In this document: positions 1 through 8,641 of the stretch, piece after piece
Layout of the letters: every line of letters begins with the position of its first letter
Position numbering within the stretch: the first letter of the stretch is position 1
Assembly (NCBI RefSeq): GCF_001528745.1
Contig: NZ_BCNS01000210.1
Location: 1 to 64,000, forward strand
Direction of reading: 5' to 3'
Source of the DNA: Marinobacterium profundum
Lineage (GTDB): Bacteria; Pseudomonadota; Gammaproteobacteria; Pseudomonadales; Balneatricaceae
DNA length: 64,000 nt
The notes under the pieces: model-generated
Databases searched by the model: none
What the model saw: only the letters and a program-made list of their open reading frames with translations
What the model was told of the DNA's origin: nothing
Made by a program: the position numbers and the translations under genes

Positions 1-110
1 GCCCCTTTTTCCGCCATCCTGCGTTGTTCGTTGTCGCCGTAGCCCCACTATGACTCCGCCTCACGCCTTGGCTGGCGAAAAAATGAGCGCGTTCTAAAGC
101 GCCACCAAGA
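1..110. repeat. Imperfect hairpin-forming intergenic element
   Basis: No gene is visible before the ABC transporter gene. The arms at 6-19 and 70-83 pair over about 12 of 14 positions (a T run with an A run, then a CGCC-type arm), with one bulge and one mismatch, and enclose a 50-base loop. It lies downstream of the minus-strand ABC gene. It could be a terminator-like structure, a dispersed intergenic repeat, or part of a structured RNA cut by the window edge; the sequence alone does not decide. Confidence 0.35.
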
Positions 111-163
111 GTGCAACACTACACTAGCCCATTGGACTCTGGCGCCCGATTAAAGACCAACTA

Positions 164-1210
164 TCACAAGTCAAAAAAGGCAATCGGGCGGTGCACTGAA
201 ACTTGTAGATGTATCTGCTCGTCCACCTCATAGTCCATTTTTTCACGCACCTCGGATTCGACCCGGCGCCCATTCGGCAATTCCAGCGTATACAGAGTCA
301 TCCCCCCCAGAAACTCCCGCGTCAGCACCCGCGCCTGCACTGTGCCTTCCGATGCCGGCCTTATGTCCGCCGGGCGGACAAACAGCTGTACCGCGCTGCC
401 ATGGGGTGAGCAGAAGGGTTCTGCGAACTCCAGCAGCCCAAGCTCTGTACGCACGCAGGTGGCGCTCTCGCATACGCCGTCAAACAGGCTACCCTTGCCA
501 ACGAAACCCGCCACCAATGGATTCACCGGCTCATAGTACAGCGTTTCGGCGCGCCCCCACTGCTGCAGCTCGCCGCCCGCAAGAATGCCCAGTTGATCGC
601 TAATGGCAAAGGCCTCTTCCTGATCGTGAGTCACTACGATAGCCGCAATATTTTGATGCTTCAAAATATTGCGTACCTCCAGCGACAGCTGCTTGCGCAG
701 CTCCGTATCGAGATTCGAAAAAGGCTCATCCATCAGCAGCAGTTGCGGCCGCGGCGCCAGGGCCCGGGCCAGAGCAACACGCTGCTGCTGCCCACCCGAC
801 AGTTCATGGGGGTAGCGCCTGGACAAGTCCGGCAACTGCACCAGTTCGAGCACTTCGGCGACGATGCGCGCCTTTTCCATGCGCGAAGCCGATACCAGCC
901 CAAAACTGATATTTTCAAGCACATTGAGATGCGGAAAGAGTGCGTAGTCCTGAAACACCATACCCATCTGACGCTTTTCCGGCTCCAGCACATGGTCCGC
1001 TGTAGAAACCGACACACCGTCAATACGAATACAGCCCGTACGCAGACGATTAAAACCTGCCAGCGCCCGCAACACCGTCGTTTTGCCACAGCCACTGGGG
1101 CCTAGCAGACAGGCGATCTCGCCGGCAGCCACCTCGAAGGAAAGGTCCTTGACCACGACGTTGTCCTGATAGGCACAACTGACCGATTCAACTTCCAGCA
1201 ACTGACTCAT
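164..1210 (-). CDS. ABC transporter ATP-binding protein, FbpC/PotA-like
   Basis: A 348-residue ATPase that would energise an inner-membrane importer. The Walker A motif GPSGCGKT is at residues 37-44, followed by the signature LSGGQQQR and the Walker B LLLMDEP. The last 100 or so residues resemble the TOBE-type regulatory domain of ferric iron (FbpC), spermidine or sulfate importer ATPases. The start at ATG 1210 is preferred because family similarity begins at MSQLLEVESV; the frame stays open nine codons upstream. No permease or binding protein is next to it here, so the substrate is unknown. Iron is suggested only by FbpC-like sequence and a possible Fur site upstream. Confidence 0.85.
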   Translation of the reverse strand: MSQLLEVESVSCAYQDNVVVKDLSFEVAAGEIACLLGPSGCGKTTVLRALAGFNRLRTGCIRIDGVSVSTADHVLEPEKRQMGMVFQDYALFPHLNVLENISFGLVSASRMEKARIVAEVLELVQLPDLSRRYPHELSGGQQQRVALARALAPRPQLLLMDEPFSNLDTELRKQLSLEVRNILKHQNIAAIVVTHDQEEAFAISDQLGILAGGELQQWGRAETLYYEPVNPLVAGFVGKGSLFDGVCESATCVRTELGLLEFAEPFCSPHGSAVQLFVRPADIRPASEGTVQARVLTREFLGGMTLYTLELPNGRRVESEVREKMDYEVDEQIHLQVSVHRPIAFFDL

Positions 1211-1303
1211 GCAAATCCATATTGGTTCGGGTTTCAAACAGGCTCAAGGCTCGCCGGCATGTCAAACACCGCCGAAAAACAAGGCACTACAATTTTTACC
1301 CGC

Positions 1304-1330
1304 AAATGATAAATGAAAACAATTCTCAAT
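1304..1330. promoter_or_regulatory. Possible Fur-type operator
   Basis: The segment contains AATGATAA and AATTCTCA half-sites in an A+T-rich stretch, reminiscent of the Fur 7-1-7 or hexamer pattern (GATAAT repeats), but the half-sites are further apart than in the consensus. It lies about 95 bp upstream of the ABC ATPase start and overlaps the end of ampE. Matching was done by eye, so this is a candidate only. Confidence 0.3.
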
Positions 1331-2138
1331 ACAGCCTGATTTCGAGCCCGGCCATGGCAAGCGCTGCAATTACCAACACCCAAAGCACCAGAGCACGGGC
1401 TATCAAGCGCTGCAGCGCGTCCATTTCTTCGGAACCGCGCTGCGCCAGGCTGCCGGCAAGATCGCGGCTGCCCGCGTAATCGCCAACGGCACCCAGACCA
1501 ACCCGGAACAGCCATAGAATATCATTGCGTCTGTGGGACAAGTGCGACAGTGCAAACCAGGCTCCATTGCCACTGCCCACCACGAAGAAACTGAAACCCA
1601 GCAGCCGAACCGGCAGCCACTGCACCCAGTAAGCGAGTGAGGCAGGCCTGATCGTTTCGAGCTGAGGCTGCACCAGCACGGCCAGCAATAGCCCGGGAAT
1701 GCCCCCCAGCCAGAACCAGAATAGCGGCACAAAAAGCGTAAGTAACAGCTGCTGCAGGTAACACTGACAAATACGGTAATGCAGACGCAGCGGCCGCTCA
1801 GACCCTGTATGCTCGTGAAAACGGATTTGCTCTGCGGCATGGGCAGAAGCTGCTCTGAACTCGCCCCGAGCCCAGAGGGCTGCATACTCCTGCAACAGGT
1901 TGCCAGGCGTCGAACGCCCCAGCCAGTAGCTCAGTAACGCTGTTTCCAGCAGCAGTACCGGCAGACCATAGGCAAACTCCAGACTGAAAAATAACAGCGC
2001 CTCAAGACACAGAGACAGGAACAGCCAGACAATTACCCTATCCCGAGTGGAACCTGCGGCCGGCTGATAAGGCTGGCTATGAGGCCGGAACAACAACCGG
2101 CTGAGGAATAACGCGCACAGCAGTGCCAGAAACTTCAT
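1326..2138 (-). CDS. ampE: AmpE-like inner-membrane protein
   Basis: A 270-residue protein with about four hydrophobic segments: the N-terminus, roughly residues 35-70, 130-155, and the C-terminal 20 residues. The assignment rests on the layout, on motifs such as RFHEHTGSERPLRLHYR and VGSGNGAWFALSHL, and on its place directly after ampD. AmpE is a membrane protein linked to beta-lactamase regulation and cell-wall sensing, with a poorly defined biochemical role. Its ATG overlaps the ampD stop by four bases (ATGA), so the two genes are probably translationally coupled. Confidence 0.8.
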   Translation of the reverse strand: MKFLALLCALFLSRLLFRPHSQPYQPAAGSTRDRVIVWLFLSLCLEALLFFSLEFAYGLPVLLLETALLSYWLGRSTPGNLLQEYAALWARGEFRAASAHAAEQIRFHEHTGSERPLRLHYRICQCYLQQLLLTLFVPLFWFWLGGIPGLLLAVLVQPQLETIRPASLAYWVQWLPVRLLGFSFFVVGSGNGAWFALSHLSHRRNDILWLFRVGLGAVGDYAGSRDLAGSLAQRGSEEMDALQRLIARALVLWVLVIAALAMAGLEIRLY

Positions 2139-2719
2139 CGAAGTTCCCCTATCACCGACTGAGCGTCCAGCAATTGCGTCCGAAAACGAACCCAGTCAAA
2201 TGCAGGCCCTGGATCTGTCTTGCGCCCGGGCGCTATATCGCAGTGCCCGACAATGCGTGCGTTCGTAAGCTGCAAAAAATTTTGCTGCAACTGCAGAGTG
2301 ACCTGCACCAGAGATTCATACTGGGCATCGCTGTAGGGCTGATCGTCGGTGCCCTCCAGCTCGATACCGATAGAAAAGTCATTACAGTTCTCCAGGCCTT
2401 CAAAGCTGGATCGCCCGGCATGCCAGGCACGCTGATGTAACGACACAAACTGGATCAGGGCACCGCTGCGCTCGATCAGACAATGCGCTGACACCTCCAG
2501 CCCCTCAATACTTTTAAAGTACGGATGAGCCTGCCAGTCGAGCTGGTTACAGAAAAACTGCTCAACACAGCCTGTTCCAAACTGCCCCGGCGGCAGACTT
2601 ATATTGTGTATGACCAGCAGCGACACTACGGCGCCTGCAGGGCGCGCATTGTGATTCGGGCTCGCCACAAAACGTGCATTCGAAAGCAGCCCTGTAGGCC
2701 GCGGCTGCGCAGTCGCCAT
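2135..2719 (-). CDS. ampD: 1,6-anhydro-N-acetylmuramyl-L-alanine amidase AmpD
   Basis: A 194-residue cytoplasmic zinc amidase that removes the peptide from anhydro-MurNAc-peptides during cell-wall recycling, which keeps AmpR-type beta-lactamase induction low. The expected zinc ligands are visible: His38 in LLVIHNIS, then His159 and Asp169 in GHCDIAPGRKTDPG. No signal peptide is seen, which favours AmpD over the periplasmic AmiD type. ATG 2719 has an AGGGG ribosome-binding site seven bases upstream; a TTG one codon earlier is less likely. It forms a pair with ampE. Confidence 0.93.
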   Translation of the reverse strand: MATAQPRPTGLLSNARFVASPNHNARPAGAVVSLLVIHNISLPPGQFGTGCVEQFFCNQLDWQAHPYFKSIEGLEVSAHCLIERSGALIQFVSLHQRAWHAGRSSFEGLENCNDFSIGIELEGTDDQPYSDAQYESLVQVTLQLQQNFLQLTNARIVGHCDIAPGRKTDPGPAFDWVRFRTQLLDAQSVIGELR

Positions 2720-3055
2720 CAATTACCCCTATTAGCATCATCTGGATTGGGCTAAAATTCTGCCTAGCAGTCTATCGGGCTTGGCCGATCGTAACGAGGG
2801 AAAGACCGATTTGCGGCAGTTTTTGAGCTCTTTTGAGGCGATAAATCGACAGGATAGTCGATTTAGACAGCGCTACCTGCCCACCGGACAAGCTACAGGG
2901 ATCTAGCTTGTGAATAGTGGAGCGATAAAAGAGTACAAAAATGCCCTCTCTTTACCGGAGAGTATCGGCTTTTTCACAGTAGATCAGTGGCAAGTCTGAC
3001 AGGCTGCTAGCTTAGCATCACTCGCCTTTTCATTGCTGTTGCAGATCAAACACCT
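2720..3055. other. Divergent intergenic region with three hairpins (nadC leader side)
   Basis: These 336 bases separate ampD (minus) from nadC (plus) and contain no convincing reading frame. Three inverted repeats follow one another: a 9-bp perfect stem at 2842-2850/2857-2865 with a 6-base loop, an 8-bp perfect stem at 2888-2895/2904-2911, and a 5-bp stem CTCTC/GAGAG near 2945-2961 followed by a T-rich run. They could belong to a structured nadC leader, a small RNA, or operator sites. No clear sigma70 promoter was picked out for nadC. Confidence 0.5.
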
Positions 3056-3895
3056 ATGCTGACCCAACAAGACCTGAAAAACACTATCCATCAAAGCGTT
3101 GCCCTGGCCCTGGCCGAAGATATCGGCGATGGCGATATCACCGCCTGCCTGATACCGGCAACTCAATCTGGCCACGCCCGTGTAATTACGCGACAGAATG
3201 CCGTTATCTGTGGCACCGACTGGGTTGATGAAGTATTTCGCCAGGTTGATCCAGCGGTGCAACTCATCTGGCATGTGCGCGATGGTGAAAGCGTTGAGGC
3301 CAACCAACTGCTGTTTGAAGCCAGGGGCGCGGCCCGCTCCCTGCTCACCGCCGAGCGTGCAGCACTGAATTTCCTGCAGACCCTGTCTGGTACCGCCACC
3401 ATCAGCCGCCACTATGCAGACCTAGTGAAAGACACAGGCGTGCGCCTACTGGATACCCGCAAGACCCTTCCAGGCCTGCGCAAAGCGCAGAAATACGCCG
3501 TGACCTGCGGCGGCTGCTTTAACCACCGTATCGGTCTTTATGACGCCTTCCTGATCAAGGAAAATCATATTTTGGCCTGTGGCGGCATCTCCGCCGCCAT
3601 TCAGACCGCGAAGCAGAATGAACCGGGCAAACTGGTTGAACTGGAAGTGGAAACCCTGGCGCAGCTCGAAGAAGCACTAAACGCCGGCGCCGATATAGTG
3701 ATGCTGGATAACTTCAGTCTGGACGACATGTGCACCGCGGTAAAAACCACCGCAGGCAAAGCCAAACTGGAAGCATCAGGCGGCATTAGCGAAGAGACCC
3801 TCTACACCATCGCCGCAACGGGCGTGGATTACATCTCTATCGGCGCCCTGACCAAGCATTGCCAGGCAATTGATCTGTCGCTGCGGCTAGTTTAA
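3056..3895 (+). CDS. nadC: Nicotinate-nucleotide pyrophosphorylase (carboxylating)
   Basis: A 279-residue quinolinate phosphoribosyltransferase. It converts quinolinate and PRPP to nicotinate mononucleotide, CO2 and pyrophosphate in de novo NAD synthesis. Diagnostic motifs are EDIGDGDIT near the N-terminus, [20 protein letters not shown], the active-site stretch [19 protein letters not shown], and the TIM-barrel end LEASGGI and [11 protein letters not shown]. The length is typical. It stands between ampDE and the pil genes, the same arrangement as in Pseudomonas, and is followed by its own terminator. Confidence 0.97.
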   Translation: MLTQQDLKNTIHQSVALALAEDIGDGDITACLIPATQSGHARVITRQNAVICGTDWVDEVFRQVDPAVQLIWHVRDGESVEANQLLFEARGAARSLLTAERAALNFLQTLSGTATISRHYADLVKDTGVRLLDTRKTLPGLRKAQKYAVTCGGCFNHRIGLYDAFLIKENHILACGGISAAIQTAKQNEPGKLVELEVETLAQLEEALNAGADIVMLDNFSLDDMCTAVKTTAGKAKLEASGGISEETLYTIAATGVDYISIGALTKHCQAIDLSLRLV

Positions 3896-3949
3896 ACCGC
3901 CGACACTTTAAACTAGGCACACCGCATTTGATAATTTCAACATACAAAA

Positions 3950-3981
3950 AAGGGCCTGTTAAAAGCAGGCCCTCATTTTTA
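3950..3981 (+). terminator. Rho-independent terminator after nadC
   Basis: An 8-bp stem, AGGGCCTG at 3951-3958 with CAGGCCCT at 3966-3973, encloses a 7-base loop. It is preceded by an A run and followed by CATTTTTA. It ends nadC and could also act on the opposite strand for the convergent gene that stops at 4089. Confidence 0.85.
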
Positions 3982-4088
3982 CTTATATCGACTTAGATCA
4001 ATTACAGCACCGTTCATCTAGACCGGCGTGCCCGATATCCACCGCAGCAATGTTCGAGCAACCATCAGTTATCACTCGAACTTGAAAA

Positions 4089-4442
4089 TCACTCTGGCGA
4101 CGGCTTGCACGAAGCCCTGCCAATCAGGGCCCAATTATCACTCTGCTGTATTTTTTGCAGGTCATAAATTTCAACTGCCGTACCGGTTATCCCCTGAGCA
4201 TGCAGCAACTTGCACACATCCTGCGCAGCTGCATCCTGCGACTGAGTTTCAGGCATCATGCCCACCGCCAGTATGGCACCGTCTTGCCACCAGACTGGAC
4301 GGGCAGGAAAGCGAGGATCCTTGGCCAGTTGCGCTTCCAACATAAGGCGAACGGACTCAGCCACGGGTTCAGCCTGCCGGTTAAGGTACAGGGTTACCCC
4401 GACAGATAACGCAATAAGGACAAGCAATATTACTCTTTTCAT
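4089..4442 (-). CDS. Unknown membrane-anchored or secreted small protein
   Basis: I do not recognise this 117-residue protein. It begins MKRVILLVLIALSVGVTLYL, a signal peptide or N-terminal anchor, so the remainder is probably periplasmic. The body holds WWQDGAILAVGMMPETQSQD and two cysteines (one in DVCKLL, one near the C-terminus) that could form a disulfide. ATG 4442 is chosen because the hydrophobic segment begins there; the longer open frame would put 36 atypical residues in front. A TATAAT hexamer lies about 40 bases upstream on the minus strand (4479-4484) without a good -35. Function unknown. Confidence 0.6.
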   Translation of the reverse strand: MKRVILLVLIALSVGVTLYLNRQAEPVAESVRLMLEAQLAKDPRFPARPVWWQDGAILAVGMMPETQSQDAAAQDVCKLLHAQGITGTAVEIYDLQKIQQSDNWALIGRASCKPSPE

Positions 4443-4732
4443 AACGACTGATTCTGAACTGAATTTGACAAGGAATACATTATACCTTGGTGGACAAGAG
4501 CGAGAGGGTGCGAGTAAAAAAAGACTGATACAGGAGTATCTAAGGGTCAAGTAAGACTTCCGAAAGACTTTTTGCGAATTAGGCTATGGGAAGGGGTACT
4601 GTCAATGCTCAAGTAGCCACGATCAAAAATATCGCTAAATATACGCGAAAAGGCTTATCTAGCCACGATACTAACTACTATACCAAAGCTCCAAAGCAGA
4701 TTCATACAAGAGTCTACAATATCATAAAGATC
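4443..4732. other. Intergenic region upstream of the unknown anchored gene
   Basis: About 290 bases, richer in A+T than the surroundings, between the start of the unknown gene and the pilA terminator. A TATAAT hexamer on the minus strand at 4479-4484 is the only promoter-like feature. No RNA gene, repeat or supported reading frame is seen. Confidence 0.4.
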
Positions 4733-4757
4733 AAAAAACCCCGGATCATTCCGGGGT
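4733..4757 (-). terminator. Rho-independent terminator after pilA
   Basis: A 7-bp perfect stem, CCCCGGA at 4739-4745 with TCCGGGG at 4750-4756, has a 4-base loop. On the minus strand it is followed by six T residues. It lies about 57 bases past the pilA stop codon. Confidence 0.9.
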
Positions 4758-4813
4758 TTTAGGCTGGGATAACACCCCAGTGCTCAACAGGCCAATCTTT
4801 ATCAAATTAGGAA

Positions 4814-5254
4814 TTAAATCTCACAGCCTGTAGGTGCATGAGCAGTTGTAATAGTTAGAACAGGCGTAGCACCCGAAGTAGCAGAAATTGTGCAGTCCCA
4901 GATAATCTCGCCATCGGTCGTAGTAGCATCAGGAACCAATGTAGCAGTGACATTACCCGTAGTTCTATCTTCACCAACCAGTGCAACGCCACTAGAAACA
5001 GTACCATCAATCACACAATTCGGAATCGAAACCCCATTATTGTCACAACTAAATATACCGTCAGTGTTGTAGCTCTCTGCCACTTTGATCTTCTGACCAG
5101 CTAATGATGCAACTGCGTTAGCAGCCTTGGAACGGATAGTATAATCCTGATATGCAGGCAACGCTATGGCTGCGAGTATCCCAATGATCGCTACCACGAT
5201 CATCAATTCAATCAGGGTAAAACCCTTCTGCACTTTTTTGAACGATTTTTTCAT
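4814..5254 (-). CDS. pilA: Type IV pilin, major subunit PilA
   Basis: A 146-residue prepilin. The leader [11 protein letters not shown] is cut before Phe by PilD, giving a mature protein starting [14 protein letters not shown] with the invariant Glu5, a hydrophobic helix and the family motif [14 protein letters not shown]. The C-terminal half has four cysteines in two pairs: FSC with NCV, and WDC with GCEI; the last pair would close the usual D-region loop. ATG 5254 has GGAGAT upstream; an upstream in-frame extension of nine codons lacks this. It diverges from pilBCD across 330 bases. The variable half is typical of surface-exposed pilin sequence. Confidence 0.95.
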   Translation of the reverse strand: MKKSFKKVQKGFTLIELMIVVAIIGILAAIALPAYQDYTIRSKAANAVASLAGQKIKVAESYNTDGIFSCDNNGVSIPNCVIDGTVSSGVALVGEDRTTGNVTATLVPDATTTDGEIIWDCTISATSGATPVLTITTAHAPTGCEI

Positions 5255-5584
5255 TGTGCTTATCTCCAGCGAGTTTTCCATTTTGATCGATAGCCACGAC
5301 CAAAGGCACTACCTATACCCCGGTCAATCGGTTACACGACCCATCCAGATTGACTCAAGCATCACAATAACCTGAGCTATTGCTTTGACCCGAGCTATCT
5401 TGAGCGTTTCCAAGCCCCAGATCACCGACAACCTACCATCAGACCGTATCATATCTGTTACAGTACAGTAATCTTGGAACAAGTATAGTCTGCATTTTCA
5501 AAGAGTCACGCAAGTGCTATGTTACATTCTGTTCGTGTTTAATAATGAACTGGTCAGCTAACCAGCAGGTTCTAGGGAGTCAAG
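5255..5584. other. pilA-pilB divergent intergenic region
   Basis: These 330 bases carry the regulatory sequences of pilA (minus) and pilB (plus). A minimal -24/-12 (RpoN) match to pilA is listed separately. Two GAGCTAT direct copies at about 5374 and 5392 lie beside it and could be activator sites. For pilB I see only an A+T-rich stretch near 5535-5550 and an AGGGAGT ribosome-binding site at 5574-5580. Confidence 0.4.
5359..5372 (-). promoter_or_regulatory. Possible sigma54 (-24/-12) promoter of pilA
   Basis: On the minus strand the segment reads GG, ten bases, GC, the minimal RpoN spacing, with T before the -12 GC; the remaining positions of the full consensus agree poorly. It would place the transcript start near 5348, about 94 bases before the pilA ATG. 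In Pseudomonas pilA is driven by RpoN and PilR, which is why this match is worth recording. Confidence 0.35.
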
Positions 5585-7294
5585 GTGAACGCTTTTCAAC
5601 CTCTCAGCGGTCTCGCCAAGCGACTGGTTAATGACGGTGTTTTTTCCGCCGAAGTGGCAGTAGACGCGCTTGCTCAGGCACGGGCCGCGCAAAAGCCCTT
5701 TATCAGCCATATAATAGAACAGCGCTTGGTGAGCGCCCACAGGGCGGCCTGCGCCGCATCCGATGAATTCGGTTTGCCACTGCTTGATCTCGATGTCATC
5801 ACCCGTGAAGCTCTGCCCCAGGGCCTGGTGTCCGAAGCTCTCATTAGCAAGCATCATGCGCTGCCGCTGATGAAACGGGAAAATCGGCTTTTTATTGCCA
5901 TCGCCGACCCCACCAATATTCAGGCGCTGGATGAGATTAAATTTCATACAGGTACTACAACCGAGGGCGTGATTGTCGAAGAAGACAAATTGCGCCGGCT
6001 GATTGATGCCTTTCTCGACAACCAGCACAGCGCGCTGGATGACATTAGTGATACCGATCTTGATCATCTTGATGTGGGTGACGGCCCGGAAGCCGATGTT
6101 GCCGAAACGGCAGAAGAAGCAGCCAACGACGCCCCCATCGTACGCTTTGTTAACAAGATTTTGCTGGATGCCATCAAGAATGGCGCCTCCGACATTCACT
6201 TTGAGCCCTACGAAAAAAACTACCGTATCCGCAGCCGCATTGATGGCATCCTGCAGGAAGTTGCCAAACCACCGGCCAATCTGGCACCGCGCCTGGCAGC
6301 ACGCCTTAAGGTCATGTCCCGCATGGATATTTCCGAGCGCCGTATGCCCCAGGATGGCCGCATCAAGATGAAAATTTCAGCCAAGCGCTCCATCGACTTT
6401 CGCGTCAACAGCCTGCCGACCCTGTGGGGGGAAAAGATCGTCCTGCGTATTCTGGATCCCGCCAGCGCCAAGATGGGCGTCGATGCATTGGGTTTCGACC
6501 CTGACCAGAAGGAAATTTTCCAGGCAACGCTATCCAAACCCCAGGGCATGATCCTGGTCACAGGCCCCACCGGCAGTGGCAAGACGGTGACTCTCTACAC
6601 CGGCCTGAATATTCTCAATGACGAAGAGCGCAACATCTCCACCGCCGAAGATCCGGTGGAGATCAATATGGAAGGCGTCAACCAGGTGCATGTAAACACC
6701 AAAGTTGGCCTCACCTTTGCCGAAGCGCTGCGTGCCTTTTTGCGCCAGGATCCCGATGTGGTCATGGTGGGTGAGATTCGCGACCTCGAAACGGCGGAGA
6801 TCGGCATCAAGGCAGCCCAAACCGGTCACATGGTACTCTCTACCTTGCACACCAACAGCGCGCCCGAAACCCTGACACGTCTGCGTAACATGGGCGTACC
6901 TGCCTTCAACATCGCGACTTCAGTCTCTCTCATCATTGCCCAGCGCCTGGCGCGGCGACTCTGTGAATCCTGCAAGCGACCGGCGGATATTCCCCAAGCC
7001 GCCCTGCTGGAAGAGGGTTTTACCGCCGAGCAACTGGAAAAAATTACACTATTTGAAGCCAACCCCGAGGGCTGTTCCAAATGCAACCGGGGCTACAAAG
7101 GCCGAGTCGGGATTTACGAAATGATGCAGATGAGTACCGAAATTGCCAACGCCATCATGAACAACGGCAATTCACTCGATATTCTCCGTGTGGCACAGAG
7201 CCAGGGTTTTCGTACCCTGCGACTGTCCGGGCTAATCAAAGTTGCCAAAGGGCTTACCAGCCTGGAAGAAATGAACCGGGTTATCGTTACCTGA
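5585..7294 (+). CDS. pilB: Type IV pilus assembly ATPase PilB
   Basis: A 569-residue hexameric secretion-type ATPase that powers pilus extension at the inner membrane. An N-terminal MshEN/GSPII_E domain covers roughly residues 1-150. The Walker A motif GPTGSGKT is at 327-334, followed by the Asp box near STAEDPVE and a Walker B/His-box region with VMVGEIRDLETAEI and STLHTNSA. Two CxxC pairs (Cys460/463 and Cys497/500) form the usual zinc site. The start is GTG, fixed by an AGGGAGT site a few bases upstream. It is the first gene of a pilB-pilC-pilD-coaE-yacG run. Confidence 0.97.
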   Translation: MNAFQPLSGLAKRLVNDGVFSAEVAVDALAQARAAQKPFISHIIEQRLVSAHRAACAASDEFGLPLLDLDVITREALPQGLVSEALISKHHALPLMKRENRLFIAIADPTNIQALDEIKFHTGTTTEGVIVEEDKLRRLIDAFLDNQHSALDDISDTDLDHLDVGDGPEADVAETAEEAANDAPIVRFVNKILLDAIKNGASDIHFEPYEKNYRIRSRIDGILQEVAKPPANLAPRLAARLKVMSRMDISERRMPQDGRIKMKISAKRSIDFRVNSLPTLWGEKIVLRILDPASAKMGVDALGFDPDQKEIFQATLSKPQGMILVTGPTGSGKTVTLYTGLNILNDEERNISTAEDPVEINMEGVNQVHVNTKVGLTFAEALRAFLRQDPDVVMVGEIRDLETAEIGIKAAQTGHMVLSTLHTNSAPETLTRLRNMGVPAFNIATSVSLIIAQRLARRLCESCKRPADIPQAALLEEGFTAEQLEKITLFEANPEGCSKCNRGYKGRVGIYEMMQMSTEIANAIMNNGNSLDILRVAQSQGFRTLRLSGLIKVAKGLTSLEEMNRVIVT

Positions 7295-7318
7295 GCCTAA
7301 GTTAATACAGGGATTACC

Positions 7319-8542
7319 ATGGCCACGAAAGAAGTCAAGCTGCAGACATTTGTCTGGCAGGGGCGAGACAAGAGCGGAAACCTAACGAAGGGCAAGCTCG
7401 ATGCTGCCAATGTCGCCACCGCTCGCGCTCAGTTGCGTAGCCAGGGCATAAAACCGAAAAAGGTGGCTAAAGAAAGTATTTCGCTTTTCAGCAATCGCAG
7501 CAAAGCCATCAAAACGCTGGATATCGCATTCTTTACACGCCAGATAGCGACCATGCTAAGGTCTGGTGTGCCTTTGATACAGAGTCTTGAAATCGTTGCC
7601 GGCGGCTCCGAAAAAGACAAAATGAAAAAGATGCTCTATGACATTCGCAACGATGTCAGCGGCGGCTCGGATTTCTCCGCCGCACTATCCAAGTTCCCGA
7701 TATTTTTTGATGATCTCTACTGCAACCTGGTCAAAGCAGGGGAACAGTCCGGCGCCCTGGATGCGATGCTGGATCGCATTGCTACCTACAAGGAGAAAGT
7801 TGAAGCCCTTAAAGCCAAGATTCGAAAAGCCATGACCTATCCAATCGCAGTTGTAGTGATTGGCATTATCGTTACCGCCATACTGCTGGTTAAAGTTGTT
7901 CCTGTTTTTGAAAGCGTGTTCTCCAGCTTTGGTGCTGACCTCCCCGTTTTTACCCGTTTTGTCGTCAACCTCTCCGACGTCGTGCAAAAGTGGTGGTTTG
8001 CGGTTATGCTCGCGGTAGCTGTAGCTGGCTTTCTTATCCAAAGTGTTCACCGAAAATCAGAAAAGTTTCGAGATTTTGTCGGTCGATCTGTACTTAAAAT
8101 CCCGGTACTTGGATCAATACTTCACAAGGCTGCCATTGCCCGCTTCGCTCGCACACTGGCAACGACCTTCGCAGCCGGTGTACCCCTGGTTGAGGCACTC
8201 GATTCCGCCGCAGGCGCCGTAGGTAACGTGGTTTACCGCAACGCCGTCATCCAGATCCGTAATGGTGTTTCCACCGGCCAATCCCTGATGAACGCCGTAC
8301 AAATGACCGATATTTTCCCCAACATGGCCATTCAGATGATCGGTATTGGTGAAGAGGCAGGCTCCCTTGAGGCTATGCTCGACAAGGTCGCAGCTTTTTA
8401 CGAGCAGGAAGTCGATAATGCGGTAGACTCGCTTTCAAGCCTGATGGAACCAATGATAATGGCGGTGCTTGGCGTCCTGGTGGGTGGCCTGGTTATCGCG
8501 ATGTATCTGCCCATATTCCAGCTGGGTAATGTTGTCGGTTAA
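7319..8542 (+). CDS. pilC: Type IV pilus inner-membrane platform protein PilC
   Basis: A 407-residue polytopic protein that couples PilB to pilin assembly. Two T2SSF domains are visible: the first starts with FFTRQIATMLRSGVPLIQSLEI at about residue 70, the second with FARTLATTFAAGVPLVEALD at about 275. Each is followed by a hydrophobic segment (about 170-195, 220-240 and 375-400). It lies 24 bases after pilB with an acceptable ribosome-binding site, as expected in one transcript. Confidence 0.96.
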   Translation: MATKEVKLQTFVWQGRDKSGNLTKGKLDAANVATARAQLRSQGIKPKKVAKESISLFSNRSKAIKTLDIAFFTRQIATMLRSGVPLIQSLEIVAGGSEKDKMKKMLYDIRNDVSGGSDFSAALSKFPIFFDDLYCNLVKAGEQSGALDAMLDRIATYKEKVEALKAKIRKAMTYPIAVVVIGIIVTAILLVKVVPVFESVFSSFGADLPVFTRFVVNLSDVVQKWWFAVMLAVAVAGFLIQSVHRKSEKFRDFVGRSVLKIPVLGSILHKAAIARFARTLATTFAAGVPLVEALDSAAGAVGNVVYRNAVIQIRNGVSTGQSLMNAVQMTDIFPNMAIQMIGIGEEAGSLEAMLDKVAAFYEQEVDNAVDSLSSLMEPMIMAVLGVLVGGLVIAMYLPIFQLGNVVG

Positions 8543-8641
8543 TAATAAGCCAGGTTTTGCTAGAGCTTAACCGTAAACCCGAAACTCTCCCGCCGTGCCT
8601 GCATCTGATGCCAGTCACTGCGGGCCGATCAGAATCCATTT

